A stretch of DNA of 64,000 nt from Citrus sinensis (taxonomy: Eukaryota; Streptophyta; Magnoliopsida; Sapindales; Rutaceae). The position numbers and the translations under genes are program-made. Below the pieces are notes generated by a model that was given only the letters and a program-made list of their open reading frames with translations, did not search any database and had not been told where the DNA came from. Shown here piece by piece: positions 11,815 through 24,000 of the stretch; positions within the stretch are counted from its first letter, which is position 1, and each line of letters starts with the position of its first letter. The stretch spans positions 39,141,501-39,205,500 of the forward strand of contig NC_068558.1 of assembly GCF_022201045.2 (NCBI RefSeq). The letters are read 5' to 3'.

Positions 11815-13837
11815 ATGGCTTCTATAGCTGATCGGGAAGAAGAGACAAATAATTTCTCATATGCAATGGAACTAGCAAGTGCAATAGTGCTACCTGCAGT
11901 TATGCAAGCAGTGGTAGAGCTTGATGTGTTTGAGATCATAAGCAAAGCCGGTCCTGGTGCTAAGCTTTCGGTTGCGGAGATTGTGGCTCAAATTCCCTTA
12001 AAAGATAATAATCCTGAAGCTGCAGCCATGACGTTGGATCGGGTGCTGAGGCTGCTTGTCAGCTACAATGCTCTTCATTGCTCTTTTGTTGATGGACAAA
12101 GGCTCTACTCTCTTGCCCCTGTTTCTGCATACTTTGTTCGCAATAATCACAACGGCGCCTCGTTGAGTCCCTACATGGCCTTGTGTCTCGACAAGGTCTG
12201 CTTGGATGGCTGGTATATATAGTTACTTCTTTTCTTTACAAATTTTGATAAATTGGGGAAATGATCAAAACCTTCTAGCTGTATATATCAATGAAATAAT
12301 CATTTGCATCTCATGTTTTAAACCCATCAAAATCCGTAAGCTGCTAAAAAGAGAGTTAACTTCAATTATTTTACTTTTAATGTGGTAAAAGATACAAAAA
12401 ATTGAAAATCAACGTGTTATTGAAATACGAAAGTAGAAAAGATTGATTTCAACCAACAATTCTTTGTCTTGGTTAATTATGCGGTCTAGTTTTACAAACT
12501 AAGCTTCTAAAATTGTTACTAATTGTGTTTGGATTTTGGAAAATTCAGGTTTGGATTGAAAAAGCAACTTCTTGAAGGAGGAATTGCGTTTAATAAAGCG
12601 CACGGAATGCAAATCTATGATTACCTAGGCGTCGACTCAAGGTTCAATGATGTTTTCAACAATGGAATGTTAAGCCACACTTCTATTGTCATGGAGAAGG
12701 TCCTCGAATCATACAAAGGCTTTGAGCATGTTAAAAAACTTGTAGATGTTGGCGGTGGCTTGGGGATTACTCTTAATATGATAATTTCGAAATACCCTCA
12801 TATTAAGGGTATTAATTATGACTTGCCTTATGTCATTAAAGATGCCCCATCTTATCCAGGTACTTTATTTATAAAATTTGTATAGCATTTTTGTTAATGA
12901 TTCATCGATGCTACACTAACTAACAGAAGTGAGTTTATTTAAATTTCAGGGATAGAACATATAGGTGGAGATTTGTTCGAAAGTATTCCTGAGGCAGATA
13001 CTATTTTTATGAAGGTTTATATTTTCTTATATCACTTGAAATCATCATCATAAGGAAAAATTAAATAAAGAGAATGACACTTTTCTCCCTATTGTTTTTG
13101 AGTTAACATGAACCCTAACCCTGTTGCTCACTTGGTATTAGAACTTTGATAGAAAAACTCAAAGGGATAATAGGATATTATGAAAACTATTAAAAGAAAA
13201 AAAAATGGTAAAACTCAAAACTATATATACAAGGAAAGTGTCAATAACTCTCTTTTTTTCTTCAATGGTAAAATGGGTGGGCAAAGCCCAAATTAACTAA
13301 TTATTGATCTCATATCTCCCTTGAGTTCAAACTTGGGTGACAGTTAAATAAAATTGATTGAAAACAATTCGATGAGGCACCTCGAGTGGAAAGTATCAAT
13401 CTCTCTTCTTTATAAATGCTTTGTTCAATCACATAAATTGATCATAGATATTCGAATAGAACAAATGAGAATTAATACGAATACATGGATATTCGAATAG
13501 AACAAATGAGAATTAATATGAATACATGGAACTTTTGCAGTGGATGCTTCATAGTTTTGATGATGAACAAGCCTTGAAAGTGTTGAAGAATTGTTATAAA
13601 GCTCTTCCAGATGGTGGAAAGCTGCTTAATATTAATTCGACAATTTCGGAAATGCCTGGGAATAATGCAGCTTCAAGGGAAATCTCTATTTTGGATACGG
13701 TTTTGTTGGTCCAACTTCCTCATGGAAGAGAGCGGACCAAACAAGAGTACACTGAATTGGCAGTCAAAGCTGGATTTAAAGGTGTCAACTACGATTATGG
13801 TGTGTGCAATTTATATGTCATGGAATTCTTCAAATAA
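11815..13837 (+). CDS. COMT-like S-adenosylmethionine-dependent O- (or N-) methyltransferase, second complete copy
   Basis: Four exons, 11815-12212, 12549-12859, 12950-13014 and 13541-13837, have the same lengths as in the gene at 6060 (398, 311, 65 and 297 nt) and encode 356 residues. SAM motif LVDVGGGLG, catalytic His in WMLHSFDDE, Asn for Glu at the second catalytic position, and RERT near the C-terminus are all present. It differs from the upstream paralogue at roughly a tenth of residues in exon 1, for example around the acceptor-side segment after LAPVS. No frameshift or stop is seen, so both genes look functional. The promoter lacks the MITE of its neighbour but has a duplicated 109-bp segment, so expression may have diverged. 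Substrate is unknown. Confidence 0.9.
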
Positions 13838-14545
13838 ATTGCATACTTAATTTCATTTTGGAAAGATCTTCTAAACCCTTGGGGAGTTTCCAATTTCCTA
13901 TTTGTGTTAATTATTTTCTCTTTTGCTTGGCCTTAGGGCTTGTCTTATGTACTTTCTTTCATCTTATGAAAATAATGTCTCTTAGAAAGAGATTGATGGC
14001 TGTATATGGTACTCCTTATGTAATCTTTTTCAGTTCATACGTTCAGCATGTGATTTTTGGTTTATTATTGAGGCAAAAAAGAAGTATTTTTATCTTACCT
14101 TACTATTATTATTATTTTTTTTGTTCATTTTAAAGTTGAAAAAATCAGTAATGTATAACTTTTTTATCATTTAAAGTAAGAACATTTGACTTTTGAAAGA
14201 GTAGTTATAGAGAACTCATTCTATGCCATCTCAACCTCACACAAGAGTAATTAAAACTAGAGCTAATGTTAAAGTAGTTCTAAATTTTGAATTCATTACA
14301 AACTTATCCTAAAAATTTGCCTTAGTGGAGTTTATATGTGGTACTGGTGTTTATTTCATTTTTCTTTCTAAAAACATAGTAAATTAAGTGCACCACTAAG
14401 TGAACCAGATGAAGACTGAAAATTATTAAAAATGGATTGTGGAGATTTGGTTTTTCATTAAACAATTACTAAGAGCTAATATTGCTCGATGGAAAAAGAA
14501 AAAAGAAAAAAAATCTGAACATTATGATTATCTTTGAAAGGTGCA
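13838..14545. repeat. 3' flank of the second complete OMT, paralogous to 106-820
   Basis: Near-identical to the flank of the partial copy at the window start. It ends abruptly where the inverted-repeat element beginning at 14546 was inserted or joined. ORFs here are shadows of 3' UTR sequence. Confidence 0.8.
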
Positions 14546-15108
14546 TATTAACACTTAGATAGAATGTATTGCTATAATTACAGATACCTCTCCTGCCATT
14601 AGTTATATGTTGAGTTGACCGTTAATGGACTATTAAAATTACTATAATACCCTCCCTTCCAAAATAATAAATTATTAAATAAGTCTTTGTTGTTTCGTGA
14701 AGTAGGATGTTATTAAAAGCTACTTTTGATGTTTTAAATGAACTAAACTTGCTCGTTTAAAAAATTATTTTAACTGTTTTTGATATTATATTTATTCGTA
14801 ATCTACTAATACTTTCAATCGAAGCCTTTTATACCATGTTTAGATTCTATTATTATGACATAATTCAAATGTTTAGGCCATAATGAGCATATTCAAAGTT
14901 AAAAAACAAAATTTACTGAAAGGCGAGGACAAGCAATTGAGGTTAAATTGGACAAATGATATAGCCACCAGTTAGTAAAGACATGATTTCGCATTAATAA
15001 ATTTAAGGAATTAGTGTTGTTGAAAGATCATAATAACATCGTTACACCATTAAGAACATACAAATCAACTTCACTTGGACATTGAGATTTTTTTTTTCTT
15101 TTTCCCTC

Positions 15109-16010
15109 TCAGTCTGAACTGGCTTCTGAAATCTCAAGTGAAATAGGACAATGGTCACTCCCATAAAAACCTGAAAACAAAGAATGATAGAATGCACAAA
15201 GAATTAGCATTGATCTAATTTTTCTATTTTATCTATCACCATAGAGATATTGTCGATGAAATCAGGCAGTTCAAGAGGAGGCTTTTCAAATTTTAAGTTT
15301 TGTTCCCAACTTACTACTTAGACAATAAGAAGATTTTCATAACATTCATCACACATTCGAACACTAGTTTCAGGTATGTATGGTAATATAAAAGCTACCC
15401 ATAAGGAAATAAACAGTACCTTCTAAATCAATTTCGTGCCCTTGCATTTCAAATGCAATAATACAATCTTTGAGTTCTTCTGAAACAATGAAATAATTTA
15501 TTGTGTCATCCTTTTCTCCTGATACCTGAAAAAAAAAATTAGTATATCACAACCTACATATTTAGATCCAAATTGAGTGTTAAACTTGACTTCGATCTCC
15601 CAATTACTTTTCAATTGGATTTTCAGACTATAAAAAGCCACAATCCATGTCCTTTTTCTTGTGTAAGAATCTATATGCATCTATTAGCATACCCTTAAAG
15701 CATAATCCATAAAAATTATCAAAAGCTATTTTTCCCCCTAATTTTTAATAGGGCAAAAAGGAACATAACATATGCATAACTAGGAGAGCCATGAATCCAC
15801 GACCACTGGAGATATTTTTAAATGAGATGTGAAGAAGGATGAAATTATAAGAGTTGTCCATCTCACTCTCTATGACTGATCCATATGTCATGAAGAAAAC
15901 ATCAGTTTTGATCATGATTTCATAACTGCTAATTCATATAAGTAAAGAAAAATTAAATACTCTTTCAATATGGCACCAAATTGCTTTCTCTCAGCAATCC
16001 TAAATCCAGG
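15109..16010 (-). pseudogene. Captured 3' fragment of an APE1L-like AP endonuclease
   Basis: Read on the minus strand, exon-like blocks join across intron-like gaps: 16010-15961 (PGFRIAERKQFGAIL), about 15691-15608 (DAYRFLHKKKDMDCGF), 15525-15420 (NYFIVSEELKD and EMQGHEIDLEG), and 15170-15109 (FYGSDHCPISLEI, then TGA). The GSDHCP motif with its catalytic His belongs to the exonuclease III/APE family; the order fits the C-terminal part of plant APE1L, a DNA base-excision-repair enzyme. It is non-functional: the N-terminal half is missing, a conserved Trp codon after DMDCGF is TAG, and a two-base insertion near 15505 shifts the frame. Confidence 0.8.
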
Positions 16011-16782
16011 CTACCCCCAATCTTGACCCAGTAATAAATCAGGTCAAAAAAATTTTAAAAATAAAATTATTGACACATTTAGAGGATTACATTACCTAAC
16101 AACAGTTTGAAGACATGAGGAAATTCAACACCTCGATTAGCATTACATGATAGACTATCATTACATCCCAGTTGCTTGTAATTTATAACAGAGTAAATTC
16201 AACAAGCAGGCGAAATCATAGTTCAAAATTAAATGGACATGAATTAGAAAGGAAAGGACTCTATTCATTTGGTTTTGGGAATATCATATGTATATATTGA
16301 CTTTAAAGAAAAAAAGAAAAGAAAGCTTTATTGAGAGAAATACATGCATATATATATATATATATATAGAGGTGTAGTTGGCCCAACCAGGGGACGCACT
16401 TCATCTTTCTCCTAATATTTCCTTCTCCGTCGGTCAATCGGTTTAACATACAACTTTTGTAACAGACATTCCCTTTTTTCTTTTTTTAACTGTTCATGGA
16501 TTAAGGCAGTTCAGTTCCTTTTCGTTAATTCACTATATGTTTGTCCTGCAAAATCAATATGAAAGTCATTTGCCTGCTTTAGCTTAACTCACTCCTAACC
16601 TCCCGAAAAGAACACATAATGAAAAAAGCCTGGTAAAGTAAAGGCTGTACAAGGGAACGAGAAATGGGTAGAAAATCTTCCTACTTAAGAGGGGTGAGTG
16701 ACTCAGCTGCCTGGTTGCATACTCATCTTCCACTACTGAGGAGCTACCGCTTTCCTATGAAACTAATTCCCTACAAGCTCGT

Positions 16783-16845
16783 GTATGTATGCATGTATGC
16801 TTGTATGTATGTATGTATGCATACACATACATACATACATACATA
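16783..16845. repeat. Self-complementary (TATG)n/(CATA)n microsatellite
   Basis: A run of TATG units turns into its complement (ACATAC units), so the tract can fold into a hairpin. It lies inside the TIR element and explains the Cys/Tyr-rich ORFs in this area. Confidence 0.85.
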
Positions 16846-17749
16846 AATTATTGCAATTACTCTTTTATAAATGCTTTCATACAAAGCACTTTCATCCAAT
16901 AACAGCTTCTGTAAAATCAGCATCTAGGCTTAAACATGTAAACCCAGCACAAAGTTTTGCTACAAAAACATAAACACACATAAACACATAATAACTATTC
17001 TTCAATTCTAAAGACCAAAAACAAAGTGAATATTTCAAATTAAAAAAATTGAAGAAAAATGAAAAAAAGAAAAGAAACAACAACAGTACGAATGGCAACA
17101 ATAATTGGCTAACAGAAAAAAATTAGAAACCACGACTGTTAAAATCAACATGCTTAAAAAAAACAAAATACAAAAAACCCATTTTCATTCGTAAGTAATT
17201 CAGAATCAACCCATTCTTAAAAAAAAAACTAAGGGTCAATAAAATAATTAATTGCATATGATTCACATCTTCTAACGATGATAAATAAGGAATAACCTCT
17301 TTCTCGCTCCAATTCCAGTCGCGGCTAAAGCCATTCACCGCCAGTACTCACGTCGTGTAAGACTTGGGCCACCACAAGAACTCATCTCGTTTGTAACCGA
17401 AGCTAAACTCTTTTTTCAATCATGATTAAGCTTCAGGCAAAAGGAGTGCTTCTTCACAGATTTAGAAAGATGAAATCAATGTTGGGTTTTGCTTATGTGA
17501 ATGAGAAAAACTAAGTGGATGTTTCCTTTCGTGAAAATTTTTTCTTTTTTTTTGTCCATTGGTAAAAAGATTGTACCAGTTAATATTTCTCAGATATCGA
17601 TAAAATTTCATCTTGAATTTTGAATTGTTTTGAATTTTAAATATGCTTCTACACATTTACCCTTCTATACTAACGGCGTACGTATTTTTATACTAACGGC
17701 AGGGGTGGTATCTATAATTACATTAATACATTCTATCTACGAGTTAATA
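16846..17749. other. Right part of the TIR element without a recognised gene
   Basis: AT-rich DNA up to the right inverted repeat. A slightly GC-richer patch at about 17290-17470 could be another captured segment, read on the minus strand, but I do not recognise a protein in it. Confidence 0.4.
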
Positions 17750-17785
17750 CGCTAAATCTCAAGGGAAGTCCCTAACAATTACCCA

Positions 17786-18965
17786 TAATAAATCTCTTAT
17801 AGGGAGATTGATTCCCTTATAAGGCAGCTCTTGCGTATTCTCTTTCATGTTATCAATAATACACCTTATTGAAGATGCCAAAAACACGAATGTAGCTTTT
17901 TTTTTCTTGAAAATTTGAAAATATTTGAATTTAATTAATTTGAAACTCTGGTTAAATATAAATATATAAACCTAAATGATATTTCATTTTTCTTTGTTAA
18001 AGTCTAATTATAAGCGTTAAGTTACTTATTTTTATTGGTAAAAAATCCTAAAAACTAGTTTTTGACATATATGTCTTTAAATTATTATACACTTTTGTGT
18101 TTGTTGTATTTACATGTATGAATATTTATAATTAGATATTTGACATGGTACAAACAAAAAAATATATTACCATGCTGTATTAACTTTCAAAAGCCCATAG
18201 TCCTTTTTGGACCATAAATAGATAGATCCACCCATGGATACAGGGCAGATTTTTCCACAGAGCATGCGTTTTGACACTACTCTAAATTCTTTATAAAATC
18301 TCTCTTTAATTAAATTACCTAAATAACTAAGAATAAATTAATTTCCTTTTTGTTTTGAATGAAAAATTAATTAAACACTGAAATAAACTATTCTTTTAAT
18401 TTTTTACACCCACCCAATTTCATAATTTATGCTTATATTTAAAAATGCAATTGAACATAATTTTTTTAAGAAACTTTTAAGAATTAAGAATTATGAAGAT
18501 AGAAATCATATAACAAAAAAAATTAATATTTTAATATTTGTATGCATTTATAATTAAAACATAAAAGAAATACTCTTTTAAGGTCAAATTTAATGACAAA
18601 ATTATTGATTTTAATTTATCAATAATTTATAGTTAAATTGGGGTATCTCAAGCAATAGAGTACAAAAGGGGTGCTGTAAGAGCTTTTTGCTTTAAGGATT
18701 TTTTTAAAAAGTATCTTAAAAGCTCCACTCTTTTTGATATATCTAGATTAGTGGTGAATACTCTGTAACATGATTTTCTTTTACTTTTACAATAATACTT
18801 GACATCTAATATTTAAATTCTAACTTGAGTCTTAATTGTATGTCACTTATCTATTGGATAATGAATATAATATTACTTATTACTCTAATTGATCATCTAA
18901 TAGATTAATGTCGCATCTAATGAGACTTAAAATTTAGGATCTATAGCATAAGTCACTAGAGTAGG
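17786..18965. repeat. Orphan OMT 3' flank, paralogous to 8008-9190
   Basis: The sequence starts within an OMT 3' UTR (aataaatctcttatagggag) and follows the flank of the gene ending at 7878 closely, but no OMT coding exon precedes it. It marks a deleted or recombined further array member. Right of about 18965 the similarity ends. Confidence 0.8.
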
Positions 18966-19173
18966 ACAAAGACCTAGCATTAGCATTAGTCATTCTATCA
19001 TCCAATAGATTGTAATAAGTTTCTTGATCTTAACAATTTAAAATACGAATAATTGTTATGAATTAAATTAAGAAGTATTCAAATTATTTTTTATCTCATT
19101 TCCCAATCTCTAAACTGAATGTGATTACAAATGGTGATGGCTATTTATTGCTAATAAAGCATATCATTGGTCG

Positions 19174-19873
19174 TAGGGGTGGGCAAAGTCGGTTTGGATC
19201 GGTTTGAGACATATTCTCAAACCGATCCAAACTTATCGGTTTGAAAATATTTCAAACCGATATCAACTTAAAAATTTTTCAAACCGAACCGATCCAAACC
19301 GACTGGATCGGTTTGGATTCTCGGTTTGAGTTTATTAGCTAAAAACCCACTTCTTTTTTATTATTTTACCTAAATTATTTGTTTTTTTTGTGTCCGTAAT
19401 CCAAATTGATACCTCTTTTATATTATTCATATCTACCTTGACATCTACATAACAATTCAAAGATATATCCATATAAGTTTACAACATAATACATTCTAAT
19501 AAAGAAGTTCTTAACCTATTCATTCAAAACAAACTCAAAATTAAAATAAAGTTGAACAACATTTGACAATTAAAATATTGTGCATCTTGTCCGTCAAAAC
19601 TTATGGCCTAATTAGTTTTGATTTGTGAAAATCTGCATAAAATGATAAATATAATTAGTTACATTGCTTAACTTAGAATATAATGTAATTATATAATATT
19701 TTTGGATTGGATCAGTTTGAATCGGTTTGGAATCCTTCCAAACCGAAATCCAAACCGAGTGATGTCGGTTTGCAATCCAATAAACCGAAACCAGTTTTTT
19801 TACTAATGAAACCGATCCAAATGGTTGGTTTGGATTGGTTTGGATCGGTTCGGTTAAAATATGCCCACCCCTA
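19174..19873. mobile_element. Non-autonomous hAT-like element
   Basis: A 700-bp element with TIRs TAGGGGTGGGCA / TGCCCACCCCTA and a perfect 8-bp TSD ATTGGTCG (19166-19173 and 19874-19881), as expected for hAT. Both subterminal regions are packed with direct and inverted copies of tcggtttgga and ccgatccaaa. Such arrays are typical transposase-binding sites. The ORF 19612-20028 on the minus strand reads through these repeats and is not a gene. Confidence 0.9.
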
Positions 19874-20159
19874 ATTGGTCGTACATTTAGTAATGTATTC
19901 TTCGAATTGTAAGATATTGTGTGTATAACACTTTGTGAATTGATTAGTATGAAACACAACTTGTAAAATATTTCAAGAGTTGTGATACACACATCCTGTA
20001 CAATTATGTAACTACTTTTGAAACTCACTTCCTAAAATCAGTAATATGAAACAAACATTACTTTTGTAAGAGAGATATAGACATAACAATAATAATTATA
20101 ACAAGGGAAAATATCCACCGTCCATCTATTTTTTCAAAATTTTTTAAAAATACACAATT

Positions 20160-20740
20160 TTTTCTTTTTTGGCTGAAATCCACCTAAAATTACATTTTGT
20201 TTCACTTTTCCACTTTCGTTTGGAATCCGTTAAGAAAACTAACGGAAACTTAAAAAAATGACAATTTTACCCCCAAAAGGAAAATTACAATTTCACCCTA
20301 AAAAATGTAAAAAATAATCAGATTTAATGATGAATATCATTATTGGTATGTTAATGAAGTACAAAAAAATCTTAACTACTAGAGATTATAACTCAATGAA
20401 TAATAAAACTCTACTTATCTTAAATTCAATTGATGGTTTGCGAGATTGAACTATTTTTAATACTACTGTTATAATTTAGCATTCTAATTATAGACATATT
20501 AAAAAAACCTTGTATTTGATGGTTGTTGAATTAATTTCTTTATTGACCGATGGAGAAAATAATTAAATTTAATCTGATTATTTTTTGTAATTTTTAAGGT
20601 GAAATTGTAATTTTCATTTTGGGGATAAAATAGTTATTTTTTAAAGTTTTCGTTAGTTTTCTTAACGGATTTCAAACAAAAATAGAAAAGTGAAATAAAA
20701 TGTAACTTTAGGTGGATTCTAACAAAAAAAATCAACTGGC
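20160..20740. mobile_element. Fold-back (long inverted repeat) element upstream of ATAD3
   Basis: The left arm (20160-20326) and right arm (20565-20740) are inverted copies of each other over about 165-175 bp, sharing ccacctaaa, tccgttaagaaaactaacg, and aataatcagat in the same order. The loop is AT-rich without an ORF. The termini and TSD cannot be fixed because the outer flanks are homopolymeric. It ends roughly 280 bp before the ATAD3 start codon. Confidence 0.65.
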
Positions 20741-21021
20741 TCCTTTAAAAAAAAAAAAAAAGCAAACCGATTTTCTCGAACCTGTATGAATCCGGTCCGG
20801 ATGAACCTGTTATCAGAAAACCGCCATAAACCCTAAACACAAACCCTACAAAAACCCTGAGCTATCTTTGACTCTGCTTTTGTTTCTATGGAACACCACA
20901 CGAGACACCACCTTATTTGCTTGTTCCCGAAGCCGAATTTTCCTCAATAAATAAAACTCCCCCATTTAACAACTCAACGTTCGGAGTTCGAAAGAACTCC
21001 AATTTTTGGTTAAGAAAGAAA

Positions 21022-24000
21022 ATGGGGAAAGCATATGCAATAGGGTTAATATCATCAGCACTGGCAGCAGCCTCTGCTTCTGCTTGTTCCCAACCCAACA
21101 CAGCTTTTGCTGATGGCCCTTTGAACTTCTCCCCTTTCTCTTTTGGTACTTCTTCTCAATCTGGGCAAGCTCAACCGTCCGATTTGCCTCAGCCACCTGC
21201 AGCAGCGGCTGGAGATAAGTCGGCTTCTGCTCCTGCCCCTGCCAGAGTTAGGAATGACCAACCCAGAACGACCTCTGCCGGCTTCGACCCGGAGCCCTTG
21301 GAGCGGGGTGCCAAGCTTTTGAGGGAGATCAGCGCCTCTCCTAATGCCAAAAAGGTTTCGAGTTTGACCTTTTGTTTTTACCATTTTTAAATCCCTATAC
21401 ATGGGGTTTGTTTGCTTTATGTTGGTGATTTACAAATATATATATATTTTCATGTAGGCTTTTGAATTTATGAAGAAGCAAGAAGAGACAAAACAAACAG
21501 AACTAGCTGCAAAGGCTGCTGAATATAAGGCTATGCAGGCCCAAGCCGAAAATGTGAGATGCTTACTTCTTATCCTCCTTCCTTATTCGTGTTTGAGGTT
21601 CTTGAAGAGTATATTTCTTGTTGCAGTGCCCTTAGAAGAATATAATGTTCGAGTTGCATGAACTCGTTTGTTCCTTTATTCAAGTTGAGGCTAATTTTTC
21701 ATTTTAATTGGATACTAGAAGTAGTTTGCAAAGTTTTCTATATGTAGTGTTTAACATGACTTAGTTCTCTATAAATGGGATTATTTATTGATTAGGCTCA
21801 TATATTAAATTTTCTTGCGCTGCATTTGTTTATTCTGTTCAAGTTGGGCAGTTTTAGGATTAAGACTTGATTTCCTGCTGTAGCATGGCAGCATTATAGA
21901 TGTCCTTTTGAGTATATAGGTTGTGTGAATTTGAAGTGATAAATTTCATGGCCTTTTTTTTTTTAATAATACTTTCTAAAGTAGTATTCACATTTAATTT
22001 CTGCAACTATTATCTTGGTGTATTTACTGGCTTGGGAAAGCTTTCACAATTAGTCTTTTAACTTAGAGGTTAAAATAATTGGTGAAACAAAGAAAAGGAG
22101 CTGGATCTATTTAGCATTCTTGATTACCTGATCTGTACATAAACATAATTGCTTTATGCTTCCACTGACTTATTATGTTCACCTCTGGAACATAGTTAAA
22201 ACATTTCGTTTATTGAATTTTTTACTTTTTGCTTGGGCAGGAGAGGCAAAGGGTAATATATGATGAGCAGAGAAAGTTAGCTCAGCATAATGCACAAACA
22301 AAATCGCAGATGGCTCGTTATGAGGACGAATTGGCAAGGAAGAGGATGCAGGCATGGAGCATTTATGCTTTGGGGTTCACTTAGTAATTTTTGTTTCAGA
22401 CATGTTTATAAATTTGACTGGCACTTGTTACAGGCTGAAAATGAATATCACAGAGCCAGAAACCAAGAGCTTGTAAAAATGCAAGAAGAGTCATCAATAA
22501 GGCTGGAGCAAGCTCGACGAGCTACCGAAGAGCAGATCCAAGCTCAAAAGCGACAGACAGAGAGGGAAAAGGCTGAGATAGAACGTGAAACAATCCGGGT
22601 GAGAGCAATGGCAGAAGCAGAAGGGAGAGCACATGAGGCTAAGCTTGCTGAAGATGTGAACAGGAGAATGCTAGTAGATCGTGCAAATGCAGAAAGAGAA
22701 AAATGGATTGCTGCCATAAATACTACTTTTGATCATATTGGGGGTATAAATTCAATTTCATTCACTTTAACTCAAGGAAGATTAAATAATTGATCTCTTT
22801 ACAACCAATGCTTTTATGGCATTACAATATCTCCTAGTTGATTTTAGTTTGATAATGTGATTTCTTATTAGACAAGGTTTCAAAATACTAAGTGGACAAA
22901 TTTGGGCCCTGGTTGTATAAGCTTCTTAATTTAAAAGGTGTACAACTTGTCATGACAAGAGTGAATTAAAATGCCTGATCACATCCTCTGGAGGGAGGAA
23001 GTGGTTCTCCAAATTCTGTTGAAATATTATGTCCAAGTGACACAAATTTGCATGTTTCCTGTTGTGGTTTTGGCAGTCACAATTCAGTGAATTACAGGTA
23101 ATACTTTTTGGTTGGTACGAGGGGAATAACTGTGAGTTTGAAACTTACTAAACCCATTTCAGGGACAAATTTTCCTAGAGGTGATACTTGTTAGTTTCAT
23201 TTCATGGTCTCAGAGTAAACTTAATGTTGCTAATGACCTCTTTGGGATCTATCCTTCTTATGGTGGGAGACTTGGTCACCGCCTGTTCTGTATGGTATGA
23301 TCATTACTGTTAACTTCTTTTACAATCTGCCCTGTTCTTTTCTTTCCTTTCCTTCTTCTTTTTTCTCTTTTTCTTTTTCTTTCTTTAAAGAAAATGTTCG
23401 TAAAGAGTTAAGGTTTGCTAATAGCAATGATTGTATAGGTATTTTTTTTCTCTCTCGAAATAGGTAACCTCAAATAAGTACGTAGGTACCTTGTTCCTTT
23501 AACACCCCACACGCCCCACCCTGCTGCTTCTTTAAACATAATTATCTGTGCTATCGGCTTCTTCAAACATAATTATCTATGCTATCAGCTGCACTTCCAC
23601 TATTGGATACCTTTTTTCTAAAGAGGGTATTCCAACATTTTAGCTTAATGAGAATATATATTAAATACAATGCTTAATGTTGTTCTGATGTCACCTGTTT
23701 AAATGTTATTACTCAAAAACTCATTGCTTTGTATGTGTCTATCTTATGCAGGAGGTTTGCGAGCCATATTAACCGACCAAAATAAGCTGGTTGTTGCTGT
23801 TGGGGGAGCGACTGCTCTTGCAGCAGGGATTTACACAACAAGGTAAATAAAAAACTCGTACTTGAAGTTTTGTACATGTATTGTTTCACATATATGTGTG
23901 GGATTTGCCTGTTGAAGCTGAGGATATCTTGATGTGATTTTGAATGGTGTCTATTTTATTCAAATAAATATTTCCTGGGTTGGGCTGGTGTTCCAAATGC

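Larger units (their letters stand above)
14546..17749. mobile_element. TIR element carrying a captured host-gene fragment (Pack-type)
   Basis: Imperfect inverted repeats of about 60 bp bound the segment. The left end reads tattaacacttagatagaat; the right end, reverse-complemented, reads tattaactcgtagatagaat, and similarity continues past gatacc and cctgcc. The interior has no transposase but contains exons of an AP endonuclease (15109-16010). At the right end a further 36 bp (17750-17785) lacks a counterpart on the left, and no clean TSD is visible, so the left end may be truncated or the junction recombined. Confidence 0.65.

Noticed and set aside
15109-16010. A functional AP endonuclease gene
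   Set aside because: The N-terminal half is absent, a stop replaces a conserved Trp, and the frame is shifted by two bases.
16664-16973. Cys/Tyr/His-rich ORFs
   Set aside because: Products of the TATG/CATA microsatellite.
19612-20028. 138-codon minus-strand ORF
   Set aside because: It lies across the repeat-filled right half of a hAT-like element; the TNPNQP-like repetition comes from tcggtttgga units.
20913-21402. Minus-strand ORFs opposite ATAD3 exon 1
   Set aside because: Shadow frames of a verified coding exon, with no independent features.
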